From positions 1 to 10,050 of the forward strand of contig DBQI01000006.1 in the NCBI GenBank assembly GCA_002305165.1: a stretch of DNA of 10,050 nt, given 5' to 3'. Below, piece by piece: positions 6,637 through 10,050 of the stretch. The notes under the pieces were generated by a model that worked only from the letters and a program-made list of their open reading frames with translations, was not told the origin of the DNA and did not search any database. This stretch comes from Armatimonadetes bacterium UBA1398 (lineage in GTDB: Bacteria; Armatimonadota; Zipacnadia; UBA1398). Position numbers and translations under genes: made by a program. Each line of letters opens with the position of its first letter. Position 1 is the first letter of the stretch.

Positions 6637-6657
6637 GGTGAATGCGAAGGTTATCAT
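6630..6657 (+). promoter_or_regulatory. Near-consensus sigma70-type promoter
   Basis: TTGACA (6630-6635) matches the -35 consensus at all six positions and TATCAT (6652-6657) matches the -10 at five of six, with a 16-base spacer. The predicted start is near 6664. It is the best promoter match in the window and starts at the end of the PP2C-like gene. The next recognised gene begins at 7000, or at about 6883 if extended, so transcripts would carry a long leader or a small gene. Confidence 0.55.
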
Positions 6658-6787
6658 CGCCGAGGGGGTATCCTCGCTCGAATGGGGTATAGAGGAGGGC
6701 ATGCCTCAACGAGTCGGTCTGGCCCGCGGACGCCTGTGTGACCGTGGCGGATCCGATGCGCCCACAGCACCCAATTTCCGCCCTTAG
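6635..6787 (+). CDS. Possible 50-residue ORF downstream of the PP2C-like gene
   Basis: An ATG at 6635 opens 50 codons in the same frame as the preceding gene, four codons after its TGA, and ends at TAG 6785-6787. It begins MVNAKVIIAEGVSSLEWG. A second in-frame ATG at 6701 (28 codons) follows AGGAGG at 6693-6698, but only two bases separate them, shorter than usual. The ORF overlaps the promoter above, so either the 50-codon form or the promoter assignment is likely to be wrong; the 28-codon form is compatible with the promoter. The sequence resembles no family I know. It may be chance, or a former C-terminus of the upstream gene. Confidence 0.2.
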   Translation: MVNAKVIIAEGVSSLEWGIEEGMPQRVGLARGRLCDRGGSDAPTAPNFRP

Positions 6788-6801
6788 TGGTAGTGAAGGG
6801 A

Positions 6802-6829
6802 TTGTCCAAACGTTTGGATGATGTATGCG
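6802..6829 (+). promoter_or_regulatory. 14-base palindrome with LacI-type centre, inside a possible promoter
   Basis: TCCAAACGTTTGGA (6805-6818) is a perfect palindrome with a central CG and AAACGTTT core, the form typical of LacI/GalR/PurR-family operators. It sits between a weak -35 (TTGTCC, 6802-6807) and a weak -10 (TATGCG, 6824-6829), where a repressor would block transcription. The likely target is the DUF1016_N-like gene downstream. No LacI-family regulator is in the window, so the binding protein is unknown. Confidence 0.5.
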
Positions 6830-6867
6830 TGTCAGCTACGGACCGGGCACGCCACAGCGCACTCTAC

Positions 6868-6885
6868 GGGGAGGTGTGACCCATA
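6868..6885 (+). promoter_or_regulatory. Strong Shine-Dalgarno followed by ATA instead of a standard start
   Basis: GGGGAGGTG (6868-6876) is the best ribosome-binding site in this part of the window, but no ATG, GTG or TTG in the downstream gene's frame follows at a usable distance. The codon at the correct spacing (8 bases after GGAGG) is ATA at 6883-6885, and that frame is open without a break into the ATG at 7000. The 39 codons between have G or C at the third position in 34 cases, as in coding DNA here. This suggests a rare ATA start or a mutated start codon. Confidence 0.5.
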
Positions 6886-6999
6886 GAGGCCCTCAGTGAG
6901 CCCAGTGAGCAGCCTGCCGTTCCCGCCAGCCTCTCCGCCGTCGAGCAGGACCAGCTCGTCCACCTCGCCGTCCAGCGCATCAACGGCATCGCCGGGGAC

Positions 7000-7707
7000 A
7001 TGATCCTTCGCGCCTACGAAGTGGGCCGCTACGTCTGGGAGGAGATCCTCCAGGAGGGCCGGGCGCCGTATGGCCACAATGTGGTCCAGCGCATCGCCGA
7101 GCACCCTCAGCTCGAGATCTCCCGCTCCTCCCTCTTCAACTGCATCTCCCTCGCGCGAGCGTACCCCGAGCTGGGCGCCGGGCGTGTCCCCGAGCGGCTC
7201 AAGGGGCTCGGGCTCTCTCACCTGTACATTCTGAGCCGGGTCGCTTTGCCCGACGACCGTCGCTGGTACGAGCGGCGTGCCCTCAAAAAGCGCTGGTCGG
7301 TGAGGCGGCTCGAGGCCTACGCGGCGAGCCACGACTACCAGCGGCCCGTGGAGGACAACGCTCCCTCCCTCGACGAGACCGACGACGCGAAGGCTATCGC
7401 CGCTCCTGTCTGGCTGGAGGAGGGCGAGTACTCCACGGACGCCATGGCCCGGACCCTGCGCGCCGTAGGGCCCGCCTCCTTCCGTGTGCTGCCCTCGCGC
7501 ACCCAGCTCCGGGGCTGGGACCGGGTCCTCATGGATTGCGGCCTCGGCACCGTGCGGGCCGAGGACCTCTGCCTGCTACGTGCCTTCGTGGAGATCGCCG
7601 ACGCCCGCGGACACGGCAACGTGAGCGTCTCGACCGAGGGGAACGCGATCGTCGTCTCCGCGGAAGGCATGTCCCTCCGCATCGACCGAGCGGAGCTGAC
7701 CGGGTAG
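7000..7707 (+). CDS. DUF1016_N/YhcG-N-like protein without nuclease domain
   Basis: 235 residues from the ATG at 7000. Residues 1-110 resemble the DUF1016_N domain found at the N-terminus of YhcG-type PD-(D/E)XK nucleases: AYEVGRYVWEEIL, YGHNVVQRIAEH, SRSSLFNCISLARAYPEL, then LGLSHLYILSRVALPDDRRWYERRALKKRWSVRRLEAY (70-107). In YhcG proteins a nuclease domain follows; here it does not. A charged linker (111-135) leads to a C-terminal part (136-235) with GWDRVLMDCGLGTVRAEDLC and a beta-rich end that I do not recognise. The frame is open upstream to 6880, and residues encoded from 6883 include a helix (LVHLAVQRINGIAGD) that would complete the first helix of the domain, so the real protein may be 274 residues starting at ATA. 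It may be DNA-binding or part of a mobile-element or defence function; this is inferred from the family only. Confidence 0.6.
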   Translation: MILRAYEVGRYVWEEILQEGRAPYGHNVVQRIAEHPQLEISRSSLFNCISLARAYPELGAGRVPERLKGLGLSHLYILSRVALPDDRRWYERRALKKRWSVRRLEAYAASHDYQRPVEDNAPSLDETDDAKAIAAPVWLEEGEYSTDAMARTLRAVGPASFRVLPSRTQLRGWDRVLMDCGLGTVRAEDLCLLRAFVEIADARGHGNVSVSTEGNAIVVSAEGMSLRIDRAELTG

Positions 7708-7752
7708 ACCGGCCCGCAGGCTCTCGTTCGGTAAGCCCGTCTCACCGATACG

Positions 7753-7833
7753 ATCCTGCTCAGCTCTGCCGCTGTCCTGGCCGAAGGCCAGGGGACACCG
7801 AAACGCCCTGGCCCAGCAGGATTGACGTCCTGC
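7753..7833 (+). promoter_or_regulatory. Nested and competing hairpins upstream of the dehydratase gene
   Basis: A perfect stem-loop CCTGGCC (7776-7782), GAA, GGCCAGG (7786-7792) is enclosed by ATCCTGCT (7753-7760) pairing with AGCAGGAT (7815-7822). GCAGGA (7816-7821) can instead pair with TCCTGC at 7828-7833 around a six-base loop, so the two pairings exclude each other. That is the layout of attenuator-like leaders. No T-run or riboswitch family is recognised, and the segment is 120 bases before the ATG at 7956. The rest of the 7708-7955 gap shows no gene. Confidence 0.4.
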
Positions 7834-7955
7834 CTGTCCGGTCTCCGCGCTCACAGTCTCAAGTCGGAAGTCTGAAGCCCCCGACGTAGGATCCCCGCTC
7901 GTCACAACGAACATCCCAGCGTCCGCTGATCCCGGCGGCGAGGCGAACCTATCAC

Positions 7956-10006
<2,051 letters not shown>

Positions 10007-10010
<4 letters not shown>

Positions 10011-10050
10011 CGGACCACCACAGAGACAACCCCATCCCACCCCCCCCCCC
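10007..10050 (+). CDS. Start of a downstream gene, cut by the window end
   Basis: The ATG at 10007 overlaps the dehydratase stop as ATGA, and GAGGGAG (about 9997-10003) precedes it, so translation is probably coupled. Only MTDHHRDNPIPP and a few further Pro codons are visible. After 4,6-dehydratases an aminotransferase or sugar-modifying gene is common, but the product cannot be told from this fragment. The last codons fall in a run of 11 C and may not be reliable sequence. Confidence 0.55.
10040..10050. other. Terminal poly-C run
   Basis: Eleven C in a row at the very end of the window. This may be a natural Pro-codon tract, or a low-quality end of a contig. No biological function is claimed. 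Confidence 0.5.

Noticed and set aside
6404..6709. 101-residue - strand ORF across the end of the PP2C-like gene
   Set aside because: Mostly antisense to the coding sequence, with no motif or ribosome-binding site seen.
174..7707. A combined defence system made of the CRISPR array and the DUF1016_N-like gene
   Set aside because: They are over 6.5 kb apart with unrelated housekeeping and regulatory genes between them, and no cas gene is present; nothing in the sequence links them.

Overview
The window is GC-rich bacterial DNA with strong G/C bias at third codon positions. A CMP-KDO synthetase gene and a WbpM/CapD-type sugar-nucleotide dehydratase point to a Gram-negative, LPS-making organism. 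The codon use, the putative secreted glycoside hydrolase with a golvesin/xanthan-lyase-like domain and the PadR and PP2C-like proteins would fit a myxobacterial, deltaproteobacterial or similar environmental lineage, but the sequence does not fix the taxon. No rRNA, tRNA, transposase or phage gene was seen.

Layout. Positions 1-424 hold a short CRISPR locus: a probable leader with a duplicated 14-base motif, then three full 37-base repeats, three spacers (40, 35 and 40 bases) and a truncated fourth repeat. No cas genes are in the window. After a decayed-looking interval comes kdsB (608-1345, +), then a hairpin-rich spacer and a PadR regulator with a Cys/His-rich N-terminal extension (1572-1985, +). 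Convergent to it is a large putative secreted glycoside hydrolase (2003-4018, -). Divergent from that gene is a short chimeric ORF (4170-4682, +) that joins the DNA-binding half of a MarR regulator to the C-terminal half of an ABC-transporter ATPase. Next is a membrane-anchored PP2C-like protein that seems to have lost the metal-binding acidic residues of its fold (4799-6625, +). A 370-base interval follows with a near-consensus sigma70-type promoter, a possible 50-codon ORF, a 14-base palindrome and a strong Shine-Dalgarno with no standard start codon. Then come a DUF1016_N/YhcG-N-like protein without its usual nuclease domain (7000-7707, +), a 248-base spacer with alternative RNA pairings, and a UDP-sugar 4,6-dehydratase (7956-10010, +) overlapping the start of another gene by ATGA. 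The window ends in a run of C.

How the genes fit together. kdsB and the dehydratase are cell-surface glycan genes (KDO for lipid A-core; a 4-keto-6-deoxy sugar for O-antigen, capsule or glycoprotein). The rest is a mosaic of single genes in mixed orientation rather than one operon. A truncated repeat array, a fusion ORF with a missing Walker A half, and possible gene remnants suggest a rearranged accessory region. I see no complete new defence or biosynthetic system. The strongest leads are the MarR-ABC chimera, the apparent PP2C pseudophosphatase, the nested architecture of the hydrolase and the stand-alone DUF1016_N-like protein.
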